DNA from: Nematostella vectensis
Taxonomy: Eukaryota; Cnidaria; Anthozoa; Actiniaria; Edwardsiidae
DNA length: 64,000 nt
Reading direction: 5' to 3'
Assembly (NCBI RefSeq): GCF_932526225.1
Contig: NC_064036.1
Location: 8,685,519-8,749,518, forward strand
The notes under the pieces are model-generated. The model was not told the origin of the DNA. It saw only the letters and a program-made list of their open reading frames with translations, and made no database searches. Shown one piece after another: positions 58,801-61,800 of this stretch. The first letter of the stretch is position 1. Each line of letters begins with the position of its first letter. The position numbers and the translations under genes were made by a program.

Positions 58801-61800
58801 GCAGGATATGTCACATACATTCCTGATTACCCACAAATGAAGGCATCGGCAGCAGACTTGGCACCTGCATTTGCAGAAGGTACCTTTTGTACTCCCACTC
58901 GATTTTGATAACGTTAGAAATAGTCATAACACGTCAAAGGGCCCTGTTACGCATAATTCTCATAATAAATCTCGTCAACTCGTTTAAAAGGTTACTTTCT
59001 CATAGAATAAATACTTCCCTAGTCATCCCATTTAAAAAGTAAACCAGTTTTTCCTGAACCATCTGCAAAAATCACTGTTTTAAGCGTCACTGGATCTATT
59101 TTTAAACTTCAATATATTTCATAAAAATGGGTAAAACACTTCAGCAAGAATGCCGTGAATTTGTTTTTCTGAGAGCCTTTGCTGTATTATGTTCTTCCTT
59201 CTGAGAGGTTGATGTTGAGAGTACACGCACACTTTGAGCCGTCTGATGCTATATTACTCTTATAGGTCGTCCTCGCTACTATGACGTCGTGTTTGTTGTC
59301 GACTCATCTGGAGGCGTCGACTGGCAGCAGATGCAGACCTTCGCCAAGAACTTCATCGATTACTTCGACATCAGTCCACAGGGCACACATGTCGCCTTCG
59401 TTAAATACAGTAGTGGCGTAGACGTGGCTTTCTCCTTCCCCACCTTAGTTTCCCCCGACTCTCAATACACAGCTGCCGGCGTTAAGCGATTAATCGATAG
59501 AGTACGACAGGACAGCAGTGATCAACGTAACGTACAGATGGGACTTCAGATGGCGAGGAACTTGTTCAACCCTCAGTTTGGTGGCCGTCCTGATGCACGA
59601 AGGGTGAGCCCTCATTGCTTATCAGAGTGTTTGTCCTTAAGTCGATCTTATTAAAGAAGTCTATTGAATTTCTGCCAAACATATTTTTGTATGTTGCAAA
59701 GCTCGCTTTTTCGGTAGTAATAAAATTTCAAATATTAGAAAATCCCCTATGAGACTCCATCATTGGAATCTAATAGAATTTTTTAGTTTGTAGACGTTTC
59801 AGTGACCCTTGCCAAAAAGATCGTGGAATTGTTATACTTTGCATGAATTATACTGAAATAAATCGAATATCAATGTGTTGATGTTTACAAGTCAATTGAG
59901 GGGTACGTCGTGGAGTACATTTCAAACCTACGTCTTAGCGTGCTGCCTTTCAACAGGTTTTTTCTACCTTGAGAAAGGAAGCATCGCCGAGATATAGGTT
60001 TGAAATACAACACAGCGTATTCCTCAAATGGGTCAATTGCGTCACATAATATATTCATTGCACAGGCTCTCTTTTCTGTCCTTACTTGTGGGGCTGTTAG
60101 GACCATAGCAACTGTTAAACGTTTGGAAATTAACAGGAATGGTTTAGACTGAGAAGTTTGGTTCTATGTTCATTGCCTGAATAAACAGTTTCAAATAGTA
60201 ATCATTGTTCGTTAAAATCCCTCGGATGGATCGAGTTTTCATTTGTGCTGTCATTACCAGCTTGTGTTGCTCTTCACTGGAGGGATGTGGCCCACAAGGT
60301 ATAGCTCTCAATGGGTCCGCGAGGTTCAGCAACTTACGAACGCCAAGGCTGTGGTCTACACTATTGGTGTCGGTCCAAACGTCAATAGAGCTCAGCTAGA
60401 GACCACCATCACGTCTCCCAACAACTTGTTCACCCCCAATTCGTACTCCGCCCTGCCTCAAGAGAGCAAACCACTCATACAGACGGTCATCTTTGGATGT
60501 AGGTTCGGTGTTAATGTGATGTTTGTAGTAATGTAGAGACGGCCTTCCTTGGCTGTCAAGTTTGACTGTGCTATTGAGGTCTAGAAAATTATAAGAAAAG
60601 CAAACAAAATTTGATTTTCATTTGTGCAGTGTGGATTTGTAGAGCCGAAATAGGTTTGCGGTACGAAAATACATGTTTTGACATTTCTCCTATATCATGT
60701 ACAGCTTGATTGTTTACATAGTCACGCTTATTTCTATTTCAGCGGCAAGGCGAGAGCAACCGGATGCCGGCGCGCTGGATGTAGGAATCCTAGTTGATTC
60801 CTCTGAGGACATAAGCCCTCAAAACTGGCAACAGATAATCGCTTATGCCAAAGACTTTGTTGGGCGATTCCCGAACGTCTCACCTTCTTCACAAGGCACT
60901 CGGCTTGGCCTCATCAGCTACGCAAACAACCCCGCCATCCATTTCAACTTCAAAGCCCTTCAAGGTCAAGCAATCAGCACCAATGGCTTCCAAAGACTGA
61001 TCGACTTAACACCAAGACGTCCAGGCAGTAACAGGAGAATTGATCTGGCTTTGCAAATGGCCCAGAACGACCTGTTCAGTACCAACGGTGGAGCCCGCCA
61101 AGGTGCAAGGAGGGTAAGAAATTCATTTCTACATTTGTTGAGTTGTTTTATAGCTCACTGGAATCAAACGGACGTTTTTTTTCCTTCGCTTGCAGCACCT
61201 CCTTGTTATTGTTACCGGGCCCCAGTGGACAGATGGACAATACACCAGACCATCTGAAGTTGCCAAACAGTTGCGTGACTCCGGTTATAAAATCTACACA
61301 GTTGGTGTTGGAGGAAACTTCAGACGTCCTGAGGTGCGAGGCATGGCAAATGGAGCAGGATACGTCACATACATTCCTGATTACCCACAAATGAAGACAT
61401 CGGGAGCAGACTTGGCACCTGCATTTACACAAGGTGATCTTCACAATATGTCTTCGCCAACGTTAGGTTGCGTCCAGTGACCGTGTCAGTCTTCAATCGA
61501 AACAAGTTGTTCCACCTGGTTTAGTCACTGCATATCTGTATTAATTCTCTAAATATTTCGTTTTCAGGACGACCGCTATACTATGACCTGGCATTTGTCG
61601 TTGACTCCTCTCGAGACGTCATCTGGCCAAGGGCACAGGCTTTTGCAAAGAACTTTGTCGACTACTTTGATATCAGTCCCCAGGGCACGCACGTTGCCTT
61701 CCTAAAGTACAGCAACGGAGCAGATGTCGGATTTTCGTTCCCTCTTTCTAGCGACACAAACAAGCGTTACACGGCCGATGACGTGAAGCGACTTATCGAT

